A stretch of DNA of 64,000 nucleotides from an uncultured Streptococcus sp. (GTDB lineage: Bacteria; Bacillota; Bacilli; Lactobacillales; Streptococcaceae). The position numbers were made by a program, and so were the translations under genes. The stretch spans positions 46,293 to 110,292 of the forward strand of contig CAKQDX010000005.1 of NCBI GenBank assembly GCA_934229725.1, given 5' to 3'. The notes under the pieces were generated by a model. That model saw only the letters and a list, made by a program, of their open reading frames with translations, was not told where the DNA came from and ran no database searches. This document shows, piece after piece, positions 53,216 through 63,100 of the stretch; positions within the stretch are counted from its first letter, which is position 1, and each line of letters starts with the position of its first letter.

Positions 53216-53226
53216 TGTGGTAAAAT
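53216..53226 (+). promoter_or_regulatory. Extended -10 promoter of the GH25-Bsp-C39 gene
   Basis: TGTGGTAAAAT: -10 TAAAAT (53221-53226) with a TGTG extension and no clear -35. Nearly the same motif and the same SD (GGAAAGTTAA) precede the amidase gene at 57127. 53035-53215 is very AT-rich with no recognisable gene. Confidence 0.6.
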
Positions 53227-53260
53227 GGTTCAAGTATTACAAATGCAAAAGGAAAGTTAA

Positions 53261-56200
53261 ATGCGAACGAAAGATTTTATCTACTATGCCAGTGCGGCTG
53301 TTCTCTTGGCTGTAACTACTCAAGTTGCTCAAGCTGATGAAGTGGCAACACAAACGCCTTCTATTACTGAAGGAAACCACTATCAACCTGCGACTGCAGC
53401 AGAAATTTTTGGTGGTGAAGCATCACTTACTGAAACACCAAGCACAACTGTTTCAGCCCCAGCCTCTGTAGCAACAAGTGAAGTGTCACAGGCTAACACT
53501 CCAGCAGTCTCTACAGTTATTGCTAAACAAAGTTCGGAAGTGTCTAGTGTGGCTGTAACCTCAACTGCATCAACATCTGTAGCTAACTCAACAACGATTG
53601 CTACGTCTACATCAGTAGCGACTTCAAATGCTAGCTCTGAGAGTGTGACCGCTTCTGCACATTCAACAGCTTCTGAAGCTCCTAATAACGCTGTTGCCAC
53701 ACCTGCTAAATTAACGAATTCTTCGGATGGCTCTTCGACAAATCTTAGGGTTCAGCCTAAGACTTTTATTGATGTCAGCAGCCATAACGGCGATATCAGT
53801 GTAGAAGATTACCGTGCTCTTGCCCGCCAAGGTGTTGGTGGTGTCGTCGTTAAATTGACTGAAGACACATGGTACAATAATCCCAAAGCTCCATCACAGG
53901 TCCGCAATGCTCAAATCGCAGGCCTCCAAGTATCGACTTATCATTTTTCTCGATACACAACTGAGGAAGAAGCACGTGCAGAGGCTCGCTTCTATATCGA
54001 AGCAGCACAAAGACTTAACCTTCCAAAGAGCACTGTTATGGTTAATGACTTTGAAGATTCCAACATGCTTCCAAACATCAACCGTAATACCCAAGCCTGG
54101 GTTAATGAAATGCGTAAGTATGGCTATAACAACTTGATGTTCTACACAAGTGCCAGCTGGTTGGATGAAAACAATCTAGGTTATAGAGGTCCAGTTTCAA
54201 CCTCTCAATTTGGTCTTGAAAACTTCTGGGTTGCTCAGTATCCGTCAACGACACTTACAGCTACAAGTGCTAAGAATATGCGCTATAACGGTAAAACTGG
54301 TGCATGGCAGTTCTCAGCGACGGCTAATCTTTTGCCAGGCAAACATGTCTTTGACCAAAGTGTTGATTATACTGGGCGATTTACAGCTAATGTCGGTGTT
54401 GAGGCAGATCCAACTCAAGGTGATTTGAGTGGTCTTATCTCGATTGTCAACAACAACCCAATTCTAGGTAGCTTTGATGTTGTCATTTCTAATGTCAAGG
54501 CACCAAATGGTGTTGAGACTGTAAAAGTGCCTATTTGGTCAGAAGTTGATGGTCAAGATGATATTATTTGGTATACGGCTGACCGTCAAAGCAATGGAGC
54601 TTATACTGTCAATGTAAAAGCTTCAGCTCATAAAAACACAACAGGTCTCTATAATGTTCATCTTTACTATGTTCAGAAAGACGGACAATTGACTGGTGTG
54701 GGGGGGACAACAACGCAAGTCTTCATTGGCAAGACCCCTGAGCAGCTAAGACCAAAAGCAAGTTTTGCTATTGAGAATAACAATGCCCAAAATGGTACAT
54801 TTGACGCTGTCATTACTAATATCACAGCACCTTTGGGTGTTAAGGAAGTTTTGGTTCCATCATGGAGTCTTGAAAACGGTCAAGACGACCTTATTTGGCA
54901 TAAGGCGACTAAGCAAAATGATGGTAGCTATCGTGTCACTATTAAGGCAAGTGAGCATAAGGGCAATAAAGGGAATTACCGTGCCGATGCCTACATTGTG
55001 GACAACTCAAATAATCGTCACTATATTTCAGAAAAAGTAGTATCGGTTGACTATGCACGTCCGAGTGGTGTCCTCTCAATTGAAAACAACAATACAGCAA
55101 CAGGTACCTTCGATGCTGTTGTCCGTAACATTGTTGCTCCTACAGGTTTGAAAGAGGTTCTTGTTCCTTCATGGAGTTTAGCTGGTGGTCAGGACGACCT
55201 TATCTGGCATAAGGCAACTCGTCAAGCCGACGGCTCTTACCGAGTAACTATCAAGGCAACCGACCATAAGAATTCTACTGGTAAATACCGTGCCGATGCT
55301 TACATTGTAGATGATTCTAACAATCGTTTCTACCTTACTGAAAAAGTGGTAGAAGTTACCCAAACTCGTCCTAGTGCAAGTCTCATTATTGAAAACAATA
55401 ATGCTGAATTGGGAACTTTTGATGCCGTTGTTCGTAATATTTCTGCTCCAAATGGTGTTAAGGAAGTTTTAGTGCCATCATGGAGTCTTGTCAACGGTCA
55501 AGATGACCTTATCTGGCACAAAGCGACTCGCCAATCAGATGGTAGCTATCGTGTCACTATCAAGTCTAATGAACACAAGAATTCGCTTGGCAATTATCGT
55601 GCTGACCTTTATATCGTAGATAATATTAACAAACGCTACTATGTTACTGAAACGGTGGTAGATGTTAAACATAACAAACCAATTGGTACGATTTCAGTAG
55701 TTAACAATAACAAGGATACTGGAACATTTGATGTCATTATTAGTGATGTCTATAGCCCTAAAGGTGTGCGTACTGTTCAAGTGCCTATCTGGTCTGAAAA
55801 AGATGGACAAGATGACATTCGCTGGTATGAAGCGACTCGTCAAGCTAACGGAACCTATACAGTAAATGTTCAGGCGACCAACCACAAAAACTCAACTGGT
55901 TTGTACAATATTCATTTGTACTATGTTTTAAATGATGGGTCTCGGGTTGGCGTTGGTGGAACAACAACAACGCTCGAGTTCCGAAATGCTCAAACAAAGA
56001 CGCAAGCTTATATCAAAAATGTTAATTCAGAAGCTGGTAGCTTCACTGTAGTGGTAGATCAGGCACCTCAAGGGCGTCAAATTCAGAAAATTCGAGTAGC
56101 GGTTTGGTCTGAAAGCAACCAAGGAAACCTTTCTTGGTACGATGCTACACCAACTGGCACACATACTGAGGTCAATGTTTCTACAGTCAATCACAAGAAT

Positions 56201-56830
56201 CTTGCTGGAAATTACATGACTCATGTTTATGTGGATTATACAGATAATACAGTAGAAGGTTTTAACCTTGGTCAAACGGCACTTTCTCCACGTAATCGTC
56301 GTGTTGAGCCACAAACGACTTATTATTCTCAACGTGACCCTCGCTGGGCTTCTAAGTGGTATGGTGTCAGCAACATGGATCAATCTGGTTGTGTCCCAAC
56401 ATCATTGGCAATGACTTTTACAGATATCTTGGGAACAACTGTAGCACCAACGACAGTTGCAGATTACTTGTATTACAATACAAATTCATTCAATAAAACA
56501 TCAGTTGCTGGTACTGATGCGGAAGGTATTGTCTCAGCAAGTAAAAACTGGGGGCTTAAGAGCAACATGCTTTCAAGCATCTCTAGTATTGCTTCTGCTT
56601 TGTTGTCAGGTCAACACGTTCTTGCTGCGGTAGGAGCAAGTCAGTTTATCAACTATCCATATACGCATGAAATTGTTCTTCATGGCTATGATAATGGTAA
56701 AACTTATGTACGTGATCCATTTAATGCTGCAAATAATGGCTGGTATTCTTTGGATTACATTCATGGTGTTAAGAGTACAGATCCAATGGACACTAAACTT
56801 GGTGCACCATTCTTCTCAATCTTTGCTTAG
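53261..56830 (+). CDS. Secreted GH25 lysozyme - Bsp-like repeats - C39-like peptidase
   Basis: 1189 residues. Signal peptide about 1-26 (YYASAAVLLAVTTQVAQA-DE); Ser/Thr/Ala-rich stretch 27-160; GH25 muramidase about 167-385 (FIDVSSHNGDIS, VVVKLTEDTWY, VNDFEDSN catalytic acids); five clear and one divergent GBS-Bsp-like repeats of about 97 residues about 388-1006 (WSLENGQDDLIWHKATKQ-type); C-terminal C39-like papain-fold domain about 1015-1189 with Cys near 1042 (SGCVPTS), His in YTHEIVLHGY and Asp in YVRDPFNA. It would cleave glycan and possibly peptide bonds in cell wall. No LPXTG, so repeats probably hold it to the wall. Paralogous to the next gene. Confidence 0.92.
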   Translation: MRTKDFIYYASAAVLLAVTTQVAQADEVATQTPSITEGNHYQPATAAEIFGGEASLTETPSTTVSAPASVATSEVSQANTPAVSTVIAKQSSEVSSVAVTSTASTSVANSTTIATSTSVATSNASSESVTASAHSTASEAPNNAVATPAKLTNSSDGSSTNLRVQPKTFIDVSSHNGDISVEDYRALARQGVGGVVVKLTEDTWYNNPKAPSQVRNAQIAGLQVSTYHFSRYTTEEEARAEARFYIEAAQRLNLPKSTVMVNDFEDSNMLPNINRNTQAWVNEMRKYGYNNLMFYTSASWLDENNLGYRGPVSTSQFGLENFWVAQYPSTTLTATSAKNMRYNGKTGAWQFSATANLLPGKHVFDQSVDYTGRFTANVGVEADPTQGDLSGLISIVNNNPILGSFDVVISNVKAPNGVETVKVPIWSEVDGQDDIIWYTADRQSNGAYTVNVKASAHKNTTGLYNVHLYYVQKDGQLTGVGGTTTQVFIGKTPEQLRPKASFAIENNNAQNGTFDAVITNITAPLGVKEVLVPSWSLENGQDDLIWHKATKQNDGSYRVTIKASEHKGNKGNYRADAYIVDNSNNRHYISEKVVSVDYARPSGVLSIENNNTATGTFDAVVRNIVAPTGLKEVLVPSWSLAGGQDDLIWHKATRQADGSYRVTIKATDHKNSTGKYRADAYIVDDSNNRFYLTEKVVEVTQTRPSASLIIENNNAELGTFDAVVRNISAPNGVKEVLVPSWSLVNGQDDLIWHKATRQSDGSYRVTIKSNEHKNSLGNYRADLYIVDNINKRYYVTETVVDVKHNKPIGTISVVNNNKDTGTFDVIISDVYSPKGVRTVQVPIWSEKDGQDDIRWYEATRQANGTYTVNVQATNHKNSTGLYNIHLYYVLNDGSRVGVGGTTTTLEFRNAQTKTQAYIKNVNSEAGSFTVVVDQAPQGRQIQKIRVAVWSESNQGNLSWYDATPTGTHTEVNVSTVNHKNLAGNYMTHVYVDYTDNTVEGFNLGQTALSPRNRRVEPQTTYYSQRDPRWASKWYGVSNMDQSGCVPTSLAMTFTDILGTTVAPTTVADYLYYNTNSFNKTSVAGTDAEGIVSASKNWGLKSNMLSSISSIASALLSGQHVLAAVGASQFINYPYTHEIVLHGYDNGKTYVRDPFNAANNGWYSLDYIHGVKSTDPMDTKLGAPFFSIFA

Positions 56831-56841
56831 TTTATTAAATG

Positions 56842-56876
56842 AAAAGTCTTCAGAAGTGAATTTCTGTGGGCTTTTT
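56842..56876 (+). terminator. Probable terminator
   Basis: AAAAGTCTTCAGAA and TTCTGTGGGCTTTT form an imperfect stem followed by T residues, just after the GH25 gene. The following bases to 57080 are AT-rich without a gene. Confidence 0.55.
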
Positions 56877-57080
56877 ATTGTTCCTATTGTGTATTCTTGG
56901 AACTAAATCAATCAATTGTCAAAATCTTTTATTTTGTATTTAAATCCTTGTTATTATAGTGAATATAAGATTAATTAACCTGAATTGAGTAGTTTTTTAT
57001 TTAAAAAACCCTTATTCTTTTTTCATTTTCATTGTTTTTTTAGAGAATTATCACTTTCCCTCTATTCGTAAGACAATTTC

Positions 57081-57091
57081 TATGGTAAAAT
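57081..57091 (+). promoter_or_regulatory. Extended -10 promoter of the Bsp-amidase gene
   Basis: TATGGTAAAAT: -10 TAAAAT (57086-57091) with a TATG extension. It corresponds to the promoter at 53216, and CTTTCC occurs upstream of both, suggesting shared control of the two hydrolases. Confidence 0.6.
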
Positions 57092-57126
57092 GATTGACGT
57101 ATAAAAAAGTGTTAAAGGAAAGTTAA

Positions 57127-60066
57127 ATGCGAACAAAAGATTTTATCTACTATGCCAGTGCAGCTGTACTTATGGCAGTAACCACTCAAGTGGCTAGTGC
57201 CGATGAGGTAGCCACTCAAATACCTACTGTTGCTGAAGGTAGTCATTATCAAGCTGCAACGGCAGCTGATATTTTTGGAGGTGAAGGAGTTCTGGTTAAG
57301 GACGTACCGTCATCATCAGCGACATCTACTGTGGCAACTCCACCAACCACTACAAGTGAAGTAGCGAACTCAAGTACCCCACAAGTCAGTCAATCAGTGG
57401 TAGTTTCAACTGAAACTTCTGAATCAAGGACAGTCGCTTCTGAATCAGTAGCTAAAGCAAGTTCGTCAGCAAGTTCAGAAAATACATCTACTTCAAGTGT
57501 TTCAGAGGTATCAAGTGCAGCTTCGACTGAGCCGGAAAGATTGACTCATTCGGTAACAGGTCAAACTGCAGATGCCTTGCAACCTAAGGCAAATTTTTCT
57601 ATTGAGAATAACAATCAGGCGACTGGTGCATTTGATGCAGTTGTTCGTGATATTGTCGCTCCTTTGGGTGTCAAAGAAGTTCTCGTACCATCTTGGAGTT
57701 TAGCCAATGGACAAGATGACCTGATTTGGCATAAGGCGGCTAAGCAAATGGATGGTTCTTACCGTGTGACCATTAAAGCAGTGGATCACAAGGGAGAAGC
57801 TGGTAATTATCGTGCCGATGCCTATGTTGTTGATCTAACAAATAAGAGACATTATATTGCTGAGAAAGTCGTCTCTGTTAATTACTCTCGTCCAAGTGCT
57901 AGTCTCGTTATTGAAAACAATAATGCGGTTACAGGTACCTTCGATGCTGTAGTGAAAAATATCATTGCTCCTACAGGTGTGAAAGAAATCCTCGTACCCT
58001 CATGGAGTCTCGTTGGTGGTCAAGATGATTTGATTTGGCACAAGGCTACGAAACAAGCGGACGGTTCTTACCGAGCTACCATTAAGGCAAGTGACCACAA
58101 ACATTCAACTGGTAAATACCGTGCAGATGCTTATATCGTAGATAACTTTAACAAGCGTTTTTACTTGACTGAAAAAGTGGTGGAAGTTAGCCAATCTCGT
58201 CCAAGTGCAAGCCTAACGATTGAAAATAACAATGCTGAATTGGGAACTTTTGATGCAGTAGTACGAAATATTGTCGCACCGAATGGCTTGAAGGAAGTCT
58301 TGGTACCGTCATGGAGTCTTGTTAATGGTCAGGATGATTTGGTATGGCACAAAGCGACTCGCCAAGCAGACGGTAGCTATCGTGTCACTATTAAAGCGTC
58401 GGACCACAAACATTCAACTGGTAAATACAGAGCGGATGCTTATCTCATAGATAATGCTGGTAACCGCCAGTATTTGACAGAGACTGTGGTTGAGGTTAGT
58501 GAGGCTAAGCCAAGCGGTAGCATTTCTATCTTAAATAACAATGGTGCTGGTAGTTTTGATGTGCTTATCAGTGATGTCTATAGCCCTAAGGGTGTTCGTA
58601 CGGTTCAAGTTCCTATCTGGTCTGAAAAGGATGGACAAGATGATATTCGCTGGTATGAAGCCACACGTCAAACAGATGGCAGTTACAAAGTTAATGTTCA
58701 AGTGGCTAATCACAAATACTCGACAGGTACTTACAATGTCCATCTTTACTATATTCAAAACGATGGTTCACAAATTGGTGTTGGGGCGACTCAAACAAAA
58801 GTGGCCTTGTCGGAACCAAAAGCAGACCTTGCCATCACCGGTCTCAACAATGCTACTGGTAGCTATGATGTTGTCATTTCAAATTTGGTTGCACCATACG
58901 GTTTCAAAGAAGTTCTAGTTCCAACCTGGTCAGAAAAGAACGGTCAAGATGATATCATTTGGTACAAGGCAGCTAAACAAGCCAATGGAGACTATAAGGT
59001 GACGGTTCGTTCAAGCAACCACAAGGGTGATAGTGGCCTTTATAACTCTCATGTCTACTTGGTTGATAATGACGGGAAATTCATTGGCCTAGGTGGCAAA
59101 CAAGCGACCCTTGATATTACCAAGACTCAAGGTACTTTGACCATCACAAACAACGACAAAAATCGAGGCACCTTTGATGTTGTCATCACCAATCTCACCA
59201 ATCCAGGGGGGATCACAGGTGTGGTCATTCCTGTTTGGTCTGACCAAAATGGCCAGGATGATTTGGTTTGGCACAATGCTACAAAACAAGATGATGGTTC
59301 CTACAAGGTGACCGTTTCTGCCAGCCAACACAAGTGGAACTCAGGCAAGTATATTGTTCATGGTTATTTGACAGATGCATCAGGTAAGAATGTTGGTTTT
59401 GGTGCAACTTCTGTTGACGTGGTAGCTCCTAAGAAAATCGGTTCTGCTTCACGAGGAAACTATGATGTCTTTAATAAGATTGTCTATCTAGATGCTGGTC
59501 ATGGTGGCTATGATCCAGGTGCTTCTTACTTCGGTATTTCTGAAAAGAGCTTGACCTTGGCCATCCAAAGTCGTGTGAAAGCCAAACTAGAAGCAGAAGG
59601 CTATCAAGTGGTGACTACACGTACCAATGATAGCTTCGTGGACTTGACTGATCGTTCACGTGCTGCTAACGCTTCTGAATCAGATATCTTTGTAAGTATC
59701 CACATCAATGCTGCAGGAAGCTCTGATGTGCAAGGTATCGAGACTTATTATTACCAACCTTTTGCAGAATATCCTTCACGTATTAATTCGACCTACCATG
59801 CTAATTCGACTCGTTTGAGTATGAGTGATACCTTGGCCAATGCCATTCAATCTAGCCTGATTAATGCGACTGGCGCTCAGAACCAAGGCGTAAAACGTCA
59901 AACCTTTGCGGTCTTACGTGAAACAACAGCTCCAGCAGTTCTCCTAGAACTTGGTTTCTTGTCAAATCCACAAGAAGCAGCTCGCTTGACGACGTCTGCT
60001 TATCAAGAAACTTTGGCAAATGCGATTGTAGCAGGGATTAAGCGTTATTATTCTGTTTATAATTAA
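57127..60066 (+). CDS. Secreted N-acetylmuramoyl-L-alanine amidase with Bsp-like repeats
   Basis: 979 residues. Signal peptide about 1-26, nearly identical to that of the preceding gene; Ser/Thr-rich region 27-150; six GBS-Bsp-like repeats about 154-768; C-terminal Amidase_3 domain about 782-979 with zinc ligands in YLDAGHGGYDPGA (His), GISEKSL (Glu) and FVSIHINAAG (His), and catalytic Glu in LLELGFLSNP. Cleaves the bond between MurNAc and L-Ala. The repeats are interchangeable in sequence with those of the upstream gene, so the two genes share a wall-targeting module attached to different enzymes. Confidence 0.93.
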   Translation: MRTKDFIYYASAAVLMAVTTQVASADEVATQIPTVAEGSHYQAATAADIFGGEGVLVKDVPSSSATSTVATPPTTTSEVANSSTPQVSQSVVVSTETSESRTVASESVAKASSSASSENTSTSSVSEVSSAASTEPERLTHSVTGQTADALQPKANFSIENNNQATGAFDAVVRDIVAPLGVKEVLVPSWSLANGQDDLIWHKAAKQMDGSYRVTIKAVDHKGEAGNYRADAYVVDLTNKRHYIAEKVVSVNYSRPSASLVIENNNAVTGTFDAVVKNIIAPTGVKEILVPSWSLVGGQDDLIWHKATKQADGSYRATIKASDHKHSTGKYRADAYIVDNFNKRFYLTEKVVEVSQSRPSASLTIENNNAELGTFDAVVRNIVAPNGLKEVLVPSWSLVNGQDDLVWHKATRQADGSYRVTIKASDHKHSTGKYRADAYLIDNAGNRQYLTETVVEVSEAKPSGSISILNNNGAGSFDVLISDVYSPKGVRTVQVPIWSEKDGQDDIRWYEATRQTDGSYKVNVQVANHKYSTGTYNVHLYYIQNDGSQIGVGATQTKVALSEPKADLAITGLNNATGSYDVVISNLVAPYGFKEVLVPTWSEKNGQDDIIWYKAAKQANGDYKVTVRSSNHKGDSGLYNSHVYLVDNDGKFIGLGGKQATLDITKTQGTLTITNNDKNRGTFDVVITNLTNPGGITGVVIPVWSDQNGQDDLVWHNATKQDDGSYKVTVSASQHKWNSGKYIVHGYLTDASGKNVGFGATSVDVVAPKKIGSASRGNYDVFNKIVYLDAGHGGYDPGASYFGISEKSLTLAIQSRVKAKLEAEGYQVVTTRTNDSFVDLTDRSRAANASESDIFVSIHINAAGSSDVQGIETYYYQPFAEYPSRINSTYHANSTRLSMSDTLANAIQSSLINATGAQNQGVKRQTFAVLRETTAPAVLLELGFLSNPQEAARLTTSAYQETLANAIVAGIKRYYSVYN

Positions 60067-60072
60067 GAAATT

Positions 60073-60098
60073 GAGAGAATCTTATGGTTCTCTTTTTA
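60073..60098 (+). terminator. Rho-independent terminator
   Basis: GAGAGAA (60073-60079) pairs with TTCTCT (60088-60093), followed by a T-rich tail; it closes the amidase transcript. Confidence 0.75.
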
Positions 60099-60109
60099 TT
60101 TTCACGGAG

Positions 60110-60123
60110 CGAAAACGCTTGCA
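60110..60123 (+). promoter_or_regulatory. cre site 1 (CcpA) at the pulA promoter
   Basis: CGAAAACGCTTGCA matches the cre consensus TGWAARCGYTWNCW at 13 of 14 positions and overlaps the -35 TTGCAT (60119-60124). Confidence 0.75.
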
Positions 60124-60147
60124 TAAATGTAATCTAAATGGTATATT
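60119..60147 (+). promoter_or_regulatory. pulA promoter
   Basis: -35 TTGCAT (60119-60124), 17-nt spacer, -10 TATATT (60142-60147). It lies between two cre sites. Confidence 0.75.
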
Positions 60148-60155
60148 AGAAAATG

Positions 60156-60169
60156 TGAAAACGCTATCA
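60156..60169 (+). promoter_or_regulatory. cre site 2 (CcpA) downstream of the pulA -10
   Basis: TGAAAACGCTATCA matches the cre consensus at all 14 positions and covers the expected transcription start region, a roadblock or repression position. The SD AAAAGGAG follows directly. Confidence 0.85.
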
Positions 60170-60181
60170 AAAGGAGTTATG

Positions 60182-63100
60182 ATGAAAAGAAATACTCAAT
60201 CTAATAACGAAAAAGTACTTCGTTATAGTCTTCGTAAGTACAAGTTAGGTTTGGCTTCTGTAACTATTGGAGCTATTTTTTTGAGCTTTGCTGCTGTTCA
60301 AGGGGTAAAGGCAGATGAAGCAGTGTCAACGCCCGAATCAACCACACAAGTAGAACCAGCTGATGCTAGTCTTACTACCAGTGGTCTAGTAACTGAAACG
60401 CCAACAGCTCCTGTAACAGCTGAGAATACCTCTGTTTCTAAGGTAACTGAGCCAGTTTCTCTTCCAGAAGAAAATACTAGCCCTACTGAGGCTAACAAGC
60501 TAAATGAAACAACTGAAAACACACCAAAAACAGTAAGTCCTAACAATAGTCAACCTCTTACGAATATATCTGAGGAACCTATTGCTGATGGGTCTATTCG
60601 CTTGCATTTTCAAGAGTTGCCAAGTCCAGACAAGGCATCGTTTGGACTTTGGACTTGGGATGATGTTGAGACACCATCATCTAAGAAGGGTGCCTGGCCG
60701 ACAGGAGCAACCTCATTTGCAGAAGCCAAACAGGATAATTATGGTGTCTATTTAGATGTGAAATTGTCTTCAACACCTAAAAAACTTAGCTTCTTGATTA
60801 ATAATGCCGCTGGAACGAACCTTTCAGGGGATAAAGCAGTCGAAATTCTTAGCCCTCAAATGAATGAGGCCTGGATTGACAAGGATTTTCAAGTTTACAG
60901 TTATCAACCTATCCCTCAAGATCACGTTCGTATCAATTATTTCCGTACGGATGGCGACTACAGTAATAAGTCTGTCTGGTATTGGGGTGACGTTAAGGAC
61001 GCTCCAAGTAATTGGCCTGATGGTGTCAATTTCCAACCGAATAGTAAGTATGGTGCCTACTTAGATATTCCACTAACACAAGCGGCAAAATCGGTAGGGT
61101 TTTTACTCTTAGATGAGAGCAAAACAGGAGATGATGTGAAAATTCAACCAAATGATTATAAATTTAGTGACTTGAAAAAATCTCGTCAGCTTTTCGTACG
61201 AGATACTGATCCGACAGTCTACACCAACCCTTACTTTGTCAAGGATGTGCGTTTGACTGGGGCTCAGCAGCTTAGTCCAAGCCAAATCGAACTTAGCTTC
61301 ACCAACTTAGACGAAGTCTCATCTGAGGACATTCTCAAAGACCTCAAGGTGACAGATAAGGACGGAAATAGCGTCACTCTTAAACAACTGGAGTTGGATG
61401 CCAAGCTCAAAAAAGCCAAACTAATAGGTGATTTTGCTGCTGAAAATCTACCTTACAAGGTCACTTTAGGCAATGATAGTTTCAACACGTCTGAAAGCTG
61501 GCAATTAAAGGATGCCCTCTACAGTTATGATGGCGAATTGGGTGCCCGTCTAGAAGAGAATGGTACTAAAGCACATGTGACACTTTGGTCACCAAGTGCT
61601 GATCAAGTAGATATCATTGTCTATGATAAGAATAATCAGGACAAGGTGCTAGCTGAACACGCTCTAAGCAAAGGCCCTCGAGGTACTTGGCAAGCTGACC
61701 TCCTTGCGACTGATTTTGGCCTTGAAAACTTAACAGGTTATTTCTATCAATACCGCATTAAACGAGGTGATCAGTCAGTAATTGTTCTTGATCCATATGC
61801 GAAATCTTTGGCAGCTTGGAATAGTGACGATGCCAGCAAGAGACCTGAACACAAGATTGCCAAGGCTGCCTTTGTAGATCCTGCTAATTATGGACCAAAA
61901 GACCTTGACTACGCTAAGATTCCTAACTTTAAGTCTCGTGAAGACGCCATCATTTATGAGGCTCATGTCCGAGATTTCACCTCTGACAAGGCTATCTCAG
62001 CTGAATTGAAGCACCAGTTTGGTACCTTTGCAGCCTTTGCGGAGCGTTTGGATTATCTCAAGGATCTTGGCGTTACCCATATTCAACTTTTGCCAGTATT
62101 AAGCTACTATTTTGTTAATGAATTGGAAAATGGGAAGCGTTTGGATACTTACGCTTCAAGTAATAGTAACTACAACTGGGGTTATGATCCACAAAACTAT
62201 TTCTCTTTGACGGGTATGTATTCTGAAAACCCAAGTGATCCAGCTAAACGTATTGAAGAATTCAAGAATTTAGTTGCAGCTATTCATGCCCACGGTATGG
62301 GCGTTATCTTGGATGTGGTCTATAATCATACAGCCAAGACAGCTATCTTTGAGGATCTTGAGCCAAATTATTATCACTTTATGGATGCTGATGGTACCCC
62401 TCGTTCGAATTTTGGAGGTGGTCGTCTCGGAACAACTCACTATATGAGCCGTCGTGTCTTGGTAGATTCCATTGCTTATTTGACTAAGGAATATAAGGTG
62501 GATGGTTTCCGCTTTGATATGATGGGTGACCATGATGCTGAGAGTATTGAGCAAGCTTACCATGCGGCACGTGCCCTTAATCCAAACCTCATTATGCTTG
62601 GTGAGGGCTGGGTGACTTACACTGGCGATGAAAATAGCCCTGTTCAGCCTGCCGATCAGTCTTGGATGAAAGACACAGATACCGTAGCTGTATTTTCAGA
62701 TGATATTCGAAACACCCTCAAATCAGGTTATCCAAATGAGGGGACACCTGCCTTTATCACAGGTGGAAAACGTGATATTAATAAGGTTTTTGATAATATC
62801 AAGGCACAGCCAACTAACTTTGAGGCTGATTCACCAGGTGATGTGATCCAGTATATTGCTGCTCATGATAATTTGACCCTTTTTGATATCATTGCCCAAT
62901 CAATTAAGAAGGATCCAAGCAAGTCTGAGAATAATGCTGAAATTCATCGACGCTTGCGTCTAGGAAACCTCATGGTCTTGACTGCTCAGGGAACACCATT
63001 TATTCACTCTGGTCAGGAATACGGCCGCACCAAACAGTTCCGTGATCCTGCCTACCGTTATCCTGTGTCTGAGGACAAGGTGCCAAATAAGTCACACCTC

